Source: Pseudomonadota bacterium (lineage in GTDB: Bacteria; Pseudomonadota; Gammaproteobacteria; Burkholderiales; JABEVD01). From it: a DNA stretch of 64,000 bases. The notes beneath the pieces were generated by a model. That model did no database searches and had not been told where the DNA came from. It worked only from the letters and a program-made list of their open reading frames with translations. Within the stretch, counting starts at the first letter, position 1. Every line of letters starts with the position of its first letter. Both the position numbers and the translations under genes were made by a program. This document shows, piece by piece, positions 52,217 to 61,638 of this stretch. The DNA lies in contig JAJZTQ010000001.1 of assembly GCA_021848825.1 (NCBI GenBank), forward strand, positions 1-64,000, read 5' to 3'.

Positions 52217-55200
52217 ATGATGGATGTCACGCGATTGCTTCTTTGGGGATTGATTCTCCTGACGGCAGCCCTGTTCGCCTCAGTCTTTTTCCCGGTCTTC
52301 ACGCCGACCTTCGAGAACGCTGTCCTGCATTCCGTGATCACCATTCTCGGTTCCGTATCGGCCATTTTCTTCGCCGTGCTGATGCTGAGCCAATGCAGGG
52401 AAGGGATACGCAATCCGCATTTCTATCCCGTTTCGCTCGCCTTTCTGGCGATGGGCATCTTCGATGCTTTCCATGCCGTATCGAGCGAGGCCGTTCCGGC
52501 TTTCGTATGGCTGCACAGCCTCTCCATTTTTTCGGGCGGCCTGTTTTCTGCCCTTGTCTGGACAAGATGGAGCGGAAAAATGCAGCAATTGAGACTGCAC
52601 AGATGGGTGTCGCTGTTCGTGATCGGGGCGGGGTTCTGGTTCCTGGCCTATCCGGATCTTCCCGGCGCAGTCGATGCTTCAGGCGGCTTCATGCGCCTCA
52701 TGGACGCCATCAACCTTTCCGGAAGCCTGCTTCTTTTGTTCACTTCCCTTTACTTCTTTCTCGGCTACCAGAAGGAAAGAAAGGCCGAAAGCCTGGTTTT
52801 TGCCGTCCTTTACCTGATTTTGGGAATCGCTGCGGCGCTTTTCCCTGTTTCCAAGCTCTGGAATGGGGAATGGTGGCTCTGGCATGTGCTGATTCTGATC
52901 GCTTACGCCACCGTGATCCAGTATGCCTTCGCGGATCACGTCGGGCTCATAGCGAAGATGAAAGGCGAAATTGCAGAGCGGCAGAAAGCGGAGGCCGCGC
53001 TGGTCGAAAGCGAGGCCAGAACCCGGGTGCTCGTCGAAATGGCGCCCGAGGCGATCACCGTGCTGGACGTCGATCTCGGCCATTTCGTCGATGCCAATGC
53101 CAATGCCGAGAAGCTTTACGGCTGCAGCAGGGCAGAATTGCTCAGGCATTCTCCATCCGATTTCTATCTCGATGATCAGCCAGACGGGTTGCCGATCGTC
53201 GAGAGCATAGACAGACACAAGGAACTGGCCCTGGCAGGAAGGGAAGTCGTTTTCGAGCGCGTCATGAGGAATGCAAAAGGGCAGCTCATTCCTTGCGAAA
53301 TGCGCCTTGTCAGGCTGCCGGACAAAACGCGAAAGCTGATCCGGGCGAGTATCATGGATATCAGCGAGAGAAAGCATGCGGAAGGCAGGATAGCGAGGCT
53401 CACCAGGCTCTACAGGGCGCTCTCTGAGGTCAATCAGGCGATCGTGCGCATCGATGAGGAATCGGATCTTTTTCCGCTGGTGTGCAGGGCGGCAGTGGAT
53501 TTCGGCGGCGCCAGAATGGCCTGGGTTGGCAGGGAAGAAAATGGATTGATCGTGCCCGTGGAAAGGTACGGGCAGGCCACGGGGTACCTCGATGGACTCG
53601 TGATCTCGGCGAGCGAGGAAAGGGCCGAAGGAAGAGGCCCGACTGCACTGGCCTTCAGGGGAAACCGTCATGTCGTCGTCAACGATTTCAAGGCGAGCGA
53701 ATTGACCAGGCCATGGCATGAAAGGGCCGCGGGCTTCGGACTGAAGGCCAGTGCAACCTTCCCCATTCCAAGGGGAGGAAAACCCCATGCGGTGCTGACT
53801 GTCTATGACGAAATTCTTGGGGCGTTCGATGACGAAATGGTCGATCTGCTCGACGAGATGGCGCGCGACATCTCGTTTGCTCTGGATGGTTTCGACAGGC
53901 GGCGCGAGGCGCGCGAGGCACAGGAAGCGCTGATCGGCAGCGAACGCCATTTCAGGGCCTATTTCGAGCGGGCCATGGTCGGCATGGCGGCGACGAGCCC
54001 CGGCAAGGGCTGGATAGAAGTCAACGATGCGCTCTGCGCCATGCTCGGCTATTCCAGGGAGGAACTCACTTCCATGACCTGGTCCGAACTCACATACGAG
54101 CAGGATCTTGAGCAGAACGAGGCATTGTTCGGCCAGATCCTGACCGGGGAACTGGATGAATACGAATATGACAAACGTTTTGTCCGCAAGGACGGGGATC
54201 TCATCTATGTCCATATCGCCGTGCGGGCGGTGAGAAAGGATGACGGAAAGCTCGACTATACCGTGGCCATCGTGGAGGACATTTCGGGACGGAGATGGGT
54301 CGAGAACAGGGAAAGGCTCAGAAACCGGGCGCTCGAGATGCTCGCCAAGGGTTCGCCCCTGAAGGAGATCATGGACTTCGTGGTTCAGGGGGTCGAAAAG
54401 GAGAATCAGGCGATGCTCTGCTCGATACTCTTGCTCGAAAATGCCCATCTCGTCACCGGATCGGCGCCCAGTCTGCCAGAATTCTACAATGCCGCGCTGA
54501 ACGGCATCGAAATCGGCCCGGCGGTGGGGTGCTGCGGCACGGCGGCCTACAGTGGCGAGCGCGTGATCGTCGAAAATGTCGGAATTCATCCCTTCTGGGA
54601 AAATTATCGGGCCCTCGCCATGCAGGCGGGGCTTTCTTCATGCTGGTCCGAGCCGATAACCGGGTCATCGGGCAAGGTGCTCGGCACGTTCGCGATTTAC
54701 CGCAGGAAGCCCGGTTCACCCAGGCCTGACGATATCGCGCTGATCGAAAGCATGGCCAATCTGATCGGTATCGCGATCGAGCGCAAGCGCATCGAGGAAG
54801 AGCTTCAGCTCGCTTCGATGGTATACCGCAACACCAGCGAGGCCATGATGATCACGGACGAAGAAAACAGGATCATCGCCATCAATCCTGCATTTTCCCA
54901 GATCACCGGCTATGACATGAAGGAAGTCATAGGTGAAGATCCGAGGATACTGAGCTCGGGGAAGCACGAGGAGGATTTCTACAGGGTCATGTGGCGCGAA
55001 ATCAAGACCACGGGGCTTTGGCAGGGGGAGATATGGAACAGGAAAAAGAACGGCGAAATCTATCCTGAATGGCTGACCGTCAATACGATCTTCAATCAGG
55101 ACGGCGCTGTCCATCGCCATGTCGCCCTTTTTTCGGACATCACGGACAAGGTGAGGACGGACGAGCTGATATGGCGGCAGGCCAATTTCGATCTTCTAAC

Positions 55201-56461
55201 CGGGTTGCCGAACAGGCGCATGTTCTATGACAGGCTGGAGCAGGAAATCAAGAAGGCGCATCGCGCCGGATTGCTGGTTGCGCTGCTCTTCATCGACCTT
55301 GACAGGTTCAAGGAAGTCAACGATACGCTCGGCCACCAGACAGGAGACGTGCTGCTCGTCGAGGCGGCAGCGCGCATCGTCTCCAGCGTGCGCGAATCGG
55401 ATACCGTTTCCCGTCTCGGCGGGGATGAGTTCACGGTGATCCTGTCCGAGCTTCCGGAAATCGAACATGTCGAAAAGATCGCTCAGAATATCAATGCGAG
55501 GCTTGCCGAGCCCTTCATGCTCGGAAATGAGATCGCCTATGTATCGGCGAGCATAGGCATCACTTTCTATCCGAACGACGCACTCGAAGTCGAGCAGCTC
55601 GTCAGGAATGCCGATCAGGCGATGTATGTCGCAAAAAACAGCGGGCGCAACCGTTTCAGCTATTTCACCAGCTCGCTTCAGGAAAAGGCGCAGGCAAGGC
55701 TGAGGCTGCTCAATGATCTGAGGGGTGCGCTGAATGCCGGGCAGTTCATGCTCTATTTCCAGCCCATCGTCGAACTTTCCACAGGCAATATCGTCAAGGC
55801 AGAAGCGCTGCTTCGGTGGAAGCATCCGGAAAGGGGAATGGTCAGCCCCATGGACTTCATCTCGCTTGCAGAGGAGACTGGCATGATCCTCGAGATCGGG
55901 GACTGGGTTTTCAGGGAAGCGGCAAGGTGGGTGAGCCGCTGGAACGGACTCTGCGGCTGCAATTTCCAGGTCAGCGTCAACGAATCCCCTGTCCAGTTCC
56001 AGAGCGAATTGAAGGACATCGATGCCTGGCTGAGCTACCTGGAGGCGCTTTCGCTCTCTGGGCAGAATATCGCCATCGAGATCACGGAAAGCCTGCTGCT
56101 CAATGCCGACAGCCATGTCACGGACAAGCTGATCCAATTCAGGGATGCGGGCATACAGGTCGCCATAGACGATTTCGGAACGGGCTATTCAGCGCTTTCC
56201 TACCTGAAGAAATTCGATATCGATTACCTGAAGATAGACCAGACCTTCGTCAGGGACATCGTCACCGATCCGAGCGACATGGCGCTCTCGGAAGCGATCA
56301 TCATGATGGCGCACAAGCTCGGCCTCAAGGTCATCGCCGAAGGCGTTGAAACGGAAGAACAGAAGATCAGGCTGGGGAAGGCGGGCTGCGATTATGCGCA
56401 GGGTTATCTGTTTTCGAAACCCCTTCCCCCTGACGAATTTGAGGCCTTGATCGGATCATGA
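52217..56461 (+). CDS. Giant multi-sensor PAS/GAF-GGDEF-EAL protein
   Basis: The 1414-residue protein has an N-terminal membrane sensor with about seven helices (1-245), then PAS (about 270-385), GAF (about 390-560), PAS (565-690), GAF (700-845), PAS (845-970), GGDEF and EAL. Both output motifs are intact: LGGDEF at 1067-1072 and EAL at 1196-1198 with DDFGTGYSA. The second GAF has GPAVGCCGTAAYSGERVIV, a typical GAF ligand-pocket segment. Its stop overlaps the ispD start by 4 bp, so the isoprenoid genes may depend on this transcript. Confidence 0.9.
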   Translation: MMDVTRLLLWGLILLTAALFASVFFPVFTPTFENAVLHSVITILGSVSAIFFAVLMLSQCREGIRNPHFYPVSLAFLAMGIFDAFHAVSSEAVPAFVWLHSLSIFSGGLFSALVWTRWSGKMQQLRLHRWVSLFVIGAGFWFLAYPDLPGAVDASGGFMRLMDAINLSGSLLLLFTSLYFFLGYQKERKAESLVFAVLYLILGIAAALFPVSKLWNGEWWLWHVLILIAYATVIQYAFADHVGLIAKMKGEIAERQKAEAALVESEARTRVLVEMAPEAITVLDVDLGHFVDANANAEKLYGCSRAELLRHSPSDFYLDDQPDGLPIVESIDRHKELALAGREVVFERVMRNAKGQLIPCEMRLVRLPDKTRKLIRASIMDISERKHAEGRIARLTRLYRALSEVNQAIVRIDEESDLFPLVCRAAVDFGGARMAWVGREENGLIVPVERYGQATGYLDGLVISASEERAEGRGPTALAFRGNRHVVVNDFKASELTRPWHERAAGFGLKASATFPIPRGGKPHAVLTVYDEILGAFDDEMVDLLDEMARDISFALDGFDRRREAREAQEALIGSERHFRAYFERAMVGMAATSPGKGWIEVNDALCAMLGYSREELTSMTWSELTYEQDLEQNEALFGQILTGELDEYEYDKRFVRKDGDLIYVHIAVRAVRKDDGKLDYTVAIVEDISGRRWVENRERLRNRALEMLAKGSPLKEIMDFVVQGVEKENQAMLCSILLLENAHLVTGSAPSLPEFYNAALNGIEIGPAVGCCGTAAYSGERVIVENVGIHPFWENYRALAMQAGLSSCWSEPITGSSGKVLGTFAIYRRKPGSPRPDDIALIESMANLIGIAIERKRIEEELQLASMVYRNTSEAMMITDEENRIIAINPAFSQITGYDMKEVIGEDPRILSSGKHEEDFYRVMWREIKTTGLWQGEIWNRKKNGEIYPEWLTVNTIFNQDGAVHRHVALFSDITDKVRTDELIWRQANFDLLTGLPNRRMFYDRLEQEIKKAHRAGLLVALLFIDLDRFKEVNDTLGHQTGDVLLVEAAARIVSSVRESDTVSRLGGDEFTVILSELPEIEHVEKIAQNINARLAEPFMLGNEIAYVSASIGITFYPNDALEVEQLVRNADQAMYVAKNSGRNRFSYFTSSLQEKAQARLRLLNDLRGALNAGQFMLYFQPIVELSTGNIVKAEALLRWKHPERGMVSPMDFISLAEETGMILEIGDWVFREAARWVSRWNGLCGCNFQVSVNESPVQFQSELKDIDAWLSYLEALSLSGQNIAIEITESLLLNADSHVTDKLIQFRDAGIQVAIDDFGTGYSALSYLKKFDIDYLKIDQTFVRDIVTDPSDMALSEAIIMMAHKLGLKVIAEGVETEEQKIRLGKAGCDYAQGYLFSKPLPPDEFEALIGS

Positions 56462-57141
56462 AACTGGCGTTGGTTCCGGCTGCAGGATCGGGGTCCAGGA
56501 TGGGTGGAGCGACCCCGAAACAATACGCCATGCTTTGCGGCAGGCCGATGATATATCATGCGCTTCGTGCGCTTTGCGATTTCCCGGAAATAGAGCGGGT
56601 TTATGTCGTCCTCGCCGAAGGCGACATGCACTGGAAAGGATACGACTGGTCCTTGCCTGAAGAAAAGCTCGTATTGCTCCGTTGCGGCGGGGATACCAGG
56701 CTGCACAGCGTGCTGAACGGATTGAAGGAGATGGATGCCGATGCCGGCGACTGGATCCTGGTACACGATGCCGCAAGGCCCTGCATCGATCGCGAATCGC
56801 TTGAGCGGCTCGTCGAAGGGGTGGAACATGACGAAGTGGGCGGGCTCCTGGCATTGCCTGTCGCCGATACATTGAAGCGGGAAGACGGGCAGGGCAGGAT
56901 CGCTTCGACCGTTTCCAGGGCGGGCCTCTGGGCTGCGCAGACGCCTCAGATGTTCCGGCAAGGGCTGCTCATCGAGGCCTTGAAGCGGGCTCCCTCCGAC
57001 CAGACGGACGAGGCGGGCGCAGTCGAAGCATTGGGTTATTCGCCGAAACTGATATTGGGGGACCCGAGAAATTTCAAGGTGACCTATCCGGGAGACATGA
57101 TCTTGGCTGAAGCGATTTTGAAAAACAGGATGAAAGCATGA
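56458..57141 (+). CDS. ispD: 2-C-methyl-D-erythritol 4-phosphate cytidylyltransferase
   Basis: The 227-residue enzyme shows the nucleotide-binding start [25 protein letters not shown] near 100 and TPQMFR...TDEAGAVE near 160-185, all IspD landmarks. It activates MEP with CTP in the non-mevalonate isoprenoid pathway. It overlaps both neighbours by 4 bp. Confidence 0.95.
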   Translation: MKLALVPAAGSGSRMGGATPKQYAMLCGRPMIYHALRALCDFPEIERVYVVLAEGDMHWKGYDWSLPEEKLVLLRCGGDTRLHSVLNGLKEMDADAGDWILVHDAARPCIDRESLERLVEGVEHDEVGGLLALPVADTLKREDGQGRIASTVSRAGLWAAQTPQMFRQGLLIEALKRAPSDQTDEAGAVEALGYSPKLILGDPRNFKVTYPGDMILAEAILKNRMKA

Positions 57142-57614
57142 GAATTGGGCAGGGTTTCGATGTTCATGCCCTCGTCGAGGGAAGAAAGCTGATCATAGGG
57201 GGGGTCGAGATTCCCTACGAAAAAGGGCTGATGGGGCATTCGGATGCCGACGTGCTGCTCCATGCGATCTGCGATGCGTTGATAGGCGCGGCTGCGCTGG
57301 GAGACATAGGCAGGCATTTCCCGGACACGGACAGGGATTACGAAAACATAGACAGCAGGATCCTGCTCAAGAAGGTCGGCATGCTCGTCAGGGATTCAGG
57401 CTACAGGATCGTCAATATCGATTCCACGATCATCGCCCAGAAGCCGAAGATGATGCCCCATGTCGATCTCATGGTCGAGCGGATCTCGTCCGACCTCGGC
57501 ATGAACAGAAGGGATGTCAATGTGAAGGCCAAGACGACGGAGCATCTCGGTTTCGCAGGAAGGGGGGAGGGTATCGCTGCGGAAGCAATCGCGCTGATAG
57601 ATGCCGTGAAATGA
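57138..57614 (+). CDS. ispF: 2-C-methyl-D-erythritol 2,4-cyclodiphosphate synthase
   Basis: The 158-residue trimeric enzyme has the zinc site GFDVHAL (Asp8, His10) and His42 region in [20 protein letters not shown], and [15 protein letters not shown]. It forms MEcPP two steps after IspD. Coupled to ispD and thpR by 4-bp overlaps. Confidence 0.96.
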   Translation: MRIGQGFDVHALVEGRKLIIGGVEIPYEKGLMGHSDADVLLHAICDALIGAAALGDIGRHFPDTDRDYENIDSRILLKKVGMLVRDSGYRIVNIDSTIIAQKPKMMPHVDLMVERISSDLGMNRRDVNVKAKTTEHLGFAGRGEGIAAEAIALIDAVK

Positions 57615-58132
57615 AGCTTTTCTTCGCGATATGGCCTGACCAATCGACGAAAATTCGCCTGGACGGCCTGGCGAAGCTTCTTCATCGCGCATGCGGCGGG
57701 AAAATCACCAAAAGCGAGTCGATCCACCTCACCCTGGTCTTCATAGGGGAAGTCGAGGCAAGCGAAAGACTGAGGATGGCGGCATCGTCTCTCTCAGGAA
57801 AGCCTTTCGAAATGAATTTCGACAAGGTGGCCTACTGGAAGCACAACCGCATAGCCTGGGCGGGGATGGGAATCGTTCCCGATGGGCTTAAGGATCTGGT
57901 CGATTCGCTGAAGGCCGCGCTGAAAACGGAAGGATACCGCTTCGACGAGAGAAGCTATGTTCCCCATGTCACGCTGCTGAGGCACGCAAGGGAGCCGGAA
58001 ATCCTTCCGCAATCCGAACCTTTCATCTGGCACGTAGCCGAATTCTGCCTGGTCGCATCGACCGATTCAGGCTACAGGATCCTTGAAACCTGGCCGCTAG
58101 AGAAAGATGCATCCTTCGAGATGCCCGGCTAG
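57611..58132 (+). CDS. thpR: RNA 2',3'-cyclic phosphodiesterase (LigT/ThpR)
   Basis: The 173-residue 2H phosphoesterase has its two HxTx motifs: HLTL in [12 protein letters not shown] and HVTL in [10 protein letters not shown]. Such enzymes open 2',3'-cyclic phosphates on RNA. It ends convergent with the host-attachment-type gene, overlapping it by 36 bp. Confidence 0.9.
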   Translation: MKLFFAIWPDQSTKIRLDGLAKLLHRACGGKITKSESIHLTLVFIGEVEASERLRMAASSLSGKPFEMNFDKVAYWKHNRIAWAGMGIVPDGLKDLVDSLKAALKTEGYRFDERSYVPHVTLLRHAREPEILPQSEPFIWHVAEFCLVASTDSGYRILETWPLEKDASFEMPG

Positions 58133-58537
58133 GGTCCTCTCGTCGACCTTGGTGTAATCCTTTTCGAAATGGTCAGTGACCAGCCCCTTCAGGACGGCGC
58201 TGGCATTGCTGTTGATGAGCCCCATGAATTGGGGCGGGGCGACGATGATCAGCCTCTGGAATTCGTTGGTCGTCCTGCCCTGTTCCAGGTCGCGCGTGAG
58301 CTTCAGCGCGAACTGCTGCGCTTCGTTCTGTTTCGGATCCGTCGGGGGAATGTAGGCGCCATGTCCGTTTCCTGCGCTCTTGTAGTGCCCCGGCCTGTCG
58401 GAGACGAGGTCTGAGGCCTTTTCCCTGCTCGCAGCATGCTCGTATGTCCTGATCTTCTCGAGCCCTTTTTTCGGGCCCTTGTTCATGTAGATCGATGCCG
58501 AGCTTGCATTGGCGACGAGGATCCAAGTTGTGGTCAT
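58097..58537 (-). CDS. Host-attachment (Host_attach) family protein
   Basis: The 146-residue product begins TTTWILVANASSASIYMN, the N-terminal strand-turn of the family annotated as required for attachment to host cells, and carries DRPGHYKS, QFALKLTRDLEQG and RLIIVAPPQFMGL, the eRF1-domain-3-like core. The function in free-living bacteria is unclear. The ATG at 58537 is chosen for its GGGAG site 7 nt upstream. Confidence 0.8.
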   Translation of the reverse strand: MTTTWILVANASSASIYMNKGPKKGLEKIRTYEHAASREKASDLVSDRPGHYKSAGNGHGAYIPPTDPKQNEAQQFALKLTRDLEQGRTTNEFQRLIIVAPPQFMGLINSNASAVLKGLVTDHFEKDYTKVDERTLAGHLEGCIFL

Positions 58538-58576
58538 AATCATCTCCCGTAAATGGAAACTGGATGTCACAATTCA

Positions 58577-58584
58577 ATTATAAT
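58577..58584. promoter_or_regulatory. Symmetrical -10 element of a divergent promoter
   Basis: ATTATAAT gives a perfect TATAAT on each strand, one serving tsaB (24 bp before its TTG start) and the other the host-attachment-type gene. Confidence 0.5.
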
Positions 58585-58607
58585 ACAGCCTCCATCGGGA
58601 CCAAACC

Positions 58608-59273
58608 TTGAACATACTCGCACTCGACACCTCCAATGAATACTGCTCGATGGCGCTCCTGGTCGGGAAGAAGCTGATCGAGCGGGAAGCGCTTGCAGGC
58701 CAGAATCATTCCGAAATGGTGCTCGCCATGACGAGCGAAATCCTGGAAGAGGCGGGCATTTCGCTGAAGGATCTGGACGGCATCGCCTTCGGCTCAGGTC
58801 CGGGCTCCTTCACGGGGCTCAGGATCGCCTGCGGCGTCGCCCAGGGGCTGGCGCTGGGAGCGGGATTGAAGCTCGCAGGAATTGGCACGCTGAAAGCGCT
58901 TGCAGCAGGCGTTCCAGCGGAAAGGGTGATCGCCTGCCTCGATGCGAGGATGGGGGAGATCTATCATGCCGCCTTCGAAAGAAAAGAAGGCGAAATTTAT
59001 TGCGTGAGCGAACCCGAGCTCTGTTTTCCTGAAGATGCGCCGCTCTTGCACGGAGAATGGACTGGCTGCGGGAGCGGCTTCACGACCTACCGCGAGGCGT
59101 TGATCTCACGCCACGAAGGGCGGATCCTGAACATCGTCGACGACAGGCCGCGCGCCAGGGAAATCGCGAAACTTGCCGTTTCGGAATTCGAGAATGGCAG
59201 GGGAGTCGATCCGGACGTGGCTGCGCCGCTTTATGTCAGGAACAAGGTCGCGCTCAAGGAGTCGGAGCGTTGA
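58608..59273 (+). CDS. tsaB: tRNA threonylcarbamoyladenosine synthesis protein TsaB
   Basis: The 221-residue protein shows ALDTSNEYCSMALL, the QNHSEMVLAM helix and GPGSFTGLRIACGVAQGLA, the TsaB signature. With TsaD and TsaE it makes t6A37 in tRNAs. The start is TTG (MNILALD). The next gene's TTG overlaps its stop. Confidence 0.93.
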   Translation: MNILALDTSNEYCSMALLVGKKLIEREALAGQNHSEMVLAMTSEILEEAGISLKDLDGIAFGSGPGSFTGLRIACGVAQGLALGAGLKLAGIGTLKALAAGVPAERVIACLDARMGEIYHAAFERKEGEIYCVSEPELCFPEDAPLLHGEWTGCGSGFTTYREALISRHEGRILNIVDDRPRAREIAKLAVSEFENGRGVDPDVAAPLYVRNKVALKESER

Positions 59274-59713
59274 GCGAGATTTTCAGGGTCATGGATTTCG
59301 AAGATCTCGCCAGGGTGATCGAAATCGAAAAGGAGCTCTACGACTTCCCATGGACCAAGGGCAATTTTGCGGATTCGATCCAGTCGGGATATGCCTGCAT
59401 CGTCATGGAAAAGGGCGGATTCATGGCAGGCTATGGCGTGATGATGAAGATTGCAGACGAAGCGCATCTCCTCAACCTTAGCATATCGAGGAACTGGCAG
59501 GGAATGGGGCTGGGAAGAAAGCTGCTCGATCACCTGATGGGCTTGGCGAGAAAGGAAGGGCTTCATTCCTTTCATCTCGAAGTGAGATCGTCCAACGATG
59601 TCGCATTCAATCTTTACAGCAGTTCAGGCTTCGAGGAAATTGCGGTGAGGCCTGATTACTATCCGGCCCATAAAGGCAGGGAGGATGCCGTTCTGATGAG
59701 GGCGGCGCTTTGA
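59270..59713 (+). CDS. rimI: Ribosomal-protein alanine N-acetyltransferase (RimI-type GNAT)
   Basis: The 147-residue GNAT has YDFPWTKGNFADSI near 28, the acetyl-CoA loop RNWQGMGLGRKLL near 80 and LEVRSSNDVAFNLYSSSGFEEI, the usual RimI run. The TTG at 59270, overlapping the tsaB stop, gives the normal N-terminus SEIFRVMDFEDL; a frame open much further up is a tsaB shadow. The tsaB-rimI pairing is common. Confidence 0.9.
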   Translation: MSEIFRVMDFEDLARVIEIEKELYDFPWTKGNFADSIQSGYACIVMEKGGFMAGYGVMMKIADEAHLLNLSISRNWQGMGLGRKLLDHLMGLARKEGLHSFHLEVRSSNDVAFNLYSSSGFEEIAVRPDYYPAHKGREDAVLMRAAL

Positions 59714-60366
59714 ACAAGGCGATGCTGGAGGAAATGGGGCTTCATCCGGTCTGGAAGCTGAGGCGTGCCGAAGAAGCGCCCGCGGAAGCATGTGTCGCGA
59801 CGATGGGATGGGACGAACTCGAAGCTGCCATCGCTTCCTGCATCAAATGCCCGCTTCACAAGGGCAGGAACAGGGTTGTGGTGGGGGCGGGCAAGAAAAA
59901 GGCGGACTGGCTTTTCATCGGGGAGGCGCCTGGCGCCGAAGAGGACATGAAGGGCGAGCCATTCGTCGGACAGGCGGGAAAATTGCTGGACAATATGCTC
60001 GCCTCCATCGGGCTTTCGAGGCAGAAAAATGTCTATATCGCCAACACCGTGAAATGCAGGCCGCCCGGGAACAGGAATCCCGAGCCTGCCGAGATGGCGG
60101 CATGCCGACCCTATCTATCCCGTCAGATCGAGCTTGTGGAACCGAAGCTCATCGTGCTTCTGGGCAGGATCGCAGCGCAGTCCGTTCTCGATTCGGATGA
60201 ACCGATCGCGGCGCTGAGGAAGAAGCGTCATTCGTATGGCGGCATTCCCGCAGTGGTGACCTATCATCCCGCCTATCTCCTGAGGAACATGGACGACAAG
60301 GCGAAAGCCTGGGAAGATCTCTGTCATGCCCGTCGGCTGATGAAGGAGCTAGATCCTCTTTCTTGA
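59710..60366 (+). CDS. Uracil-DNA glycosylase, family 4 (iron-sulfur type)
   Basis: The 218-residue enzyme has the family motif GEAPGAEED, iron-sulfur ligands in [11 protein letters not shown] and [22 protein letters not shown], and THP-type motif TYHPAYLLR. It removes uracil from DNA. The N-terminal stretch (1-35) is a lead typical of the phage-polymerase-like subfamily. It starts with TTG overlapping the rimI stop. Confidence 0.92.
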   Translation: MNKAMLEEMGLHPVWKLRRAEEAPAEACVATMGWDELEAAIASCIKCPLHKGRNRVVVGAGKKKADWLFIGEAPGAEEDMKGEPFVGQAGKLLDNMLASIGLSRQKNVYIANTVKCRPPGNRNPEPAEMAACRPYLSRQIELVEPKLIVLLGRIAAQSVLDSDEPIAALRKKRHSYGGIPAVVTYHPAYLLRNMDDKAKAWEDLCHARRLMKELDPLS

Positions 60367-61509
60367 GAAGCCGTAAATGAGGGTCATCGAGGAACTGATG
60401 AAGAGACCGAAAAGGATGATGATCGAATGGATGTTCATCTCCGTTTTGACCATCCCGGCATAGCAGCCCAGCAGGAGCAGTATCCCGATGTTTTCGTTGA
60501 AGTTCTGAACGGCGATGGAATGTCCGGCGCCCATCAGCACATGCCCCCTGTGCTGGAGAAGGGCGTTCAATGGGACGACGAAAAAGCCGCCGAGTGCGCC
60601 GATCATGAAAAGCGCGATCGATGCGATTTTCCAGTCCGTCATGAAGCTTATCGAAACCACCAGGAGCCCCATCATGACCCCCGCCGGGAGCGATTTCACG
60701 GCATGCTCGAGCTTCACGTATTTCGCCGCGACGATCGAGCCTGTCGCGATGCCTGTCGCCACGATCGCCATCAGATAGCCCGCTTCCTTCACTGAGAAAT
60801 CGAGAATCTGGCCCGACCAGCTGATGACGACGAACTGCAGGGTTGCGCCCACTCCCCAGAAGAGCGTCGTCACGGAAAGGGAAACCTTGCCCTGCGTATC
60901 CTTCCAGAGCAGCTTGAAAACATGCCAGAAATCGTGAAGGACGAAGGAAAGGTCCTTCTTCGGCAGCTTGTGGTCTATCGGGACATGGGGAATGAAAAGA
61001 TTGAAGAGCGCCGCAAGGAGATAGAGGAGGGCGATCATCTTGACGGCGAAGAGCGGGTTGACGGAGGAAAAAACCCCGCCGAGTATGACGCCGAGGATGA
61101 TCGCTGCGACAGTCGAACCTTCCATCCAGCCGTTGGCGGTGACGAGCAGTTTGGGCGGAAGGAGCTCCGTCAAAATTCCGTATTTCGCGGGAGAATAGGC
61201 CGCAGCCCCCGTTCCCACAATGGCGAAGGCGTAAATCGGCGCCATGCCGAAAAGCATGGCGAGGCAGCCCACCAGCTTGATGGTGTTGCTCGCGAACATG
61301 ACCTTTCCCTTCGGGATGGCGTCAGCGAAGGCGCCGACGAAAGGGGCAAGCAGGATGTAGGAGATCACGAAGAATTCGCGCAGCAGCGGTTCGTGCCAGG
61401 CTGGAGACGACAGCAGCTTTAGCAGGGCGATGGCTGCGAAGAGGAGGGCATTGTCGGCTAGGGCAGAAAAGAACTGGGCGATCAGAATGATGTAGAAGCC
61501 GCGATTCAT
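60349..61509 (-). CDS. lplT: Lysophospholipid transporter LplT (MFS)
   Basis: The 386-residue MFS protein has about twelve helices and the LplT start GFYIILIAQFFSALADNALL, AAAYSPAKYGILTELLPP, ANGWMEGSTV and a C-terminal QNFNENIGIL. It flips lysophospholipids inward for reacylation. No acyltransferase gene lies beside it here. It is convergent with the glycosylase gene and overlaps its end by 18 bp. Confidence 0.9.
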   Translation of the reverse strand: MNRGFYIILIAQFFSALADNALLFAAIALLKLLSSPAWHEPLLREFFVISYILLAPFVGAFADAIPKGKVMFASNTIKLVGCLAMLFGMAPIYAFAIVGTGAAAYSPAKYGILTELLPPKLLVTANGWMEGSTVAAIILGVILGGVFSSVNPLFAVKMIALLYLLAALFNLFIPHVPIDHKLPKKDLSFVLHDFWHVFKLLWKDTQGKVSLSVTTLFWGVGATLQFVVISWSGQILDFSVKEAGYLMAIVATGIATGSIVAAKYVKLEHAVKSLPAGVMMGLLVVSISFMTDWKIASIALFMIGALGGFFVVPLNALLQHRGHVLMGAGHSIAVQNFNENIGILLLLGCYAGMVKTEMNIHSIIILFGLFISSSMTLIYGFSRKRI

Positions 61510-61638
61510 CCAGACATGTGCTATTGAACAAGGTGATCGAATTTACCATGAAAGCGCGCAAGAGCGAAGAATTTATTGACCGAACCTACCATGGAATGCC
61601 GATTTGTGATTGAATGACGGATTCATTATCGACATGCC
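61510..61638. promoter_or_regulatory. Divergent lplT/alr intergenic region
   Basis: This 129-bp gap must hold promoters for both genes. It is AT-richer than its surroundings; no strong consensus -35/-10 pair or operator is seen on either strand. Confidence 0.4.

Noticed and set aside
52679-54589. 636-codon minus-strand open frame
   Set aside because: Antisense to the multi-sensor PAS/GAF protein, with no family features.
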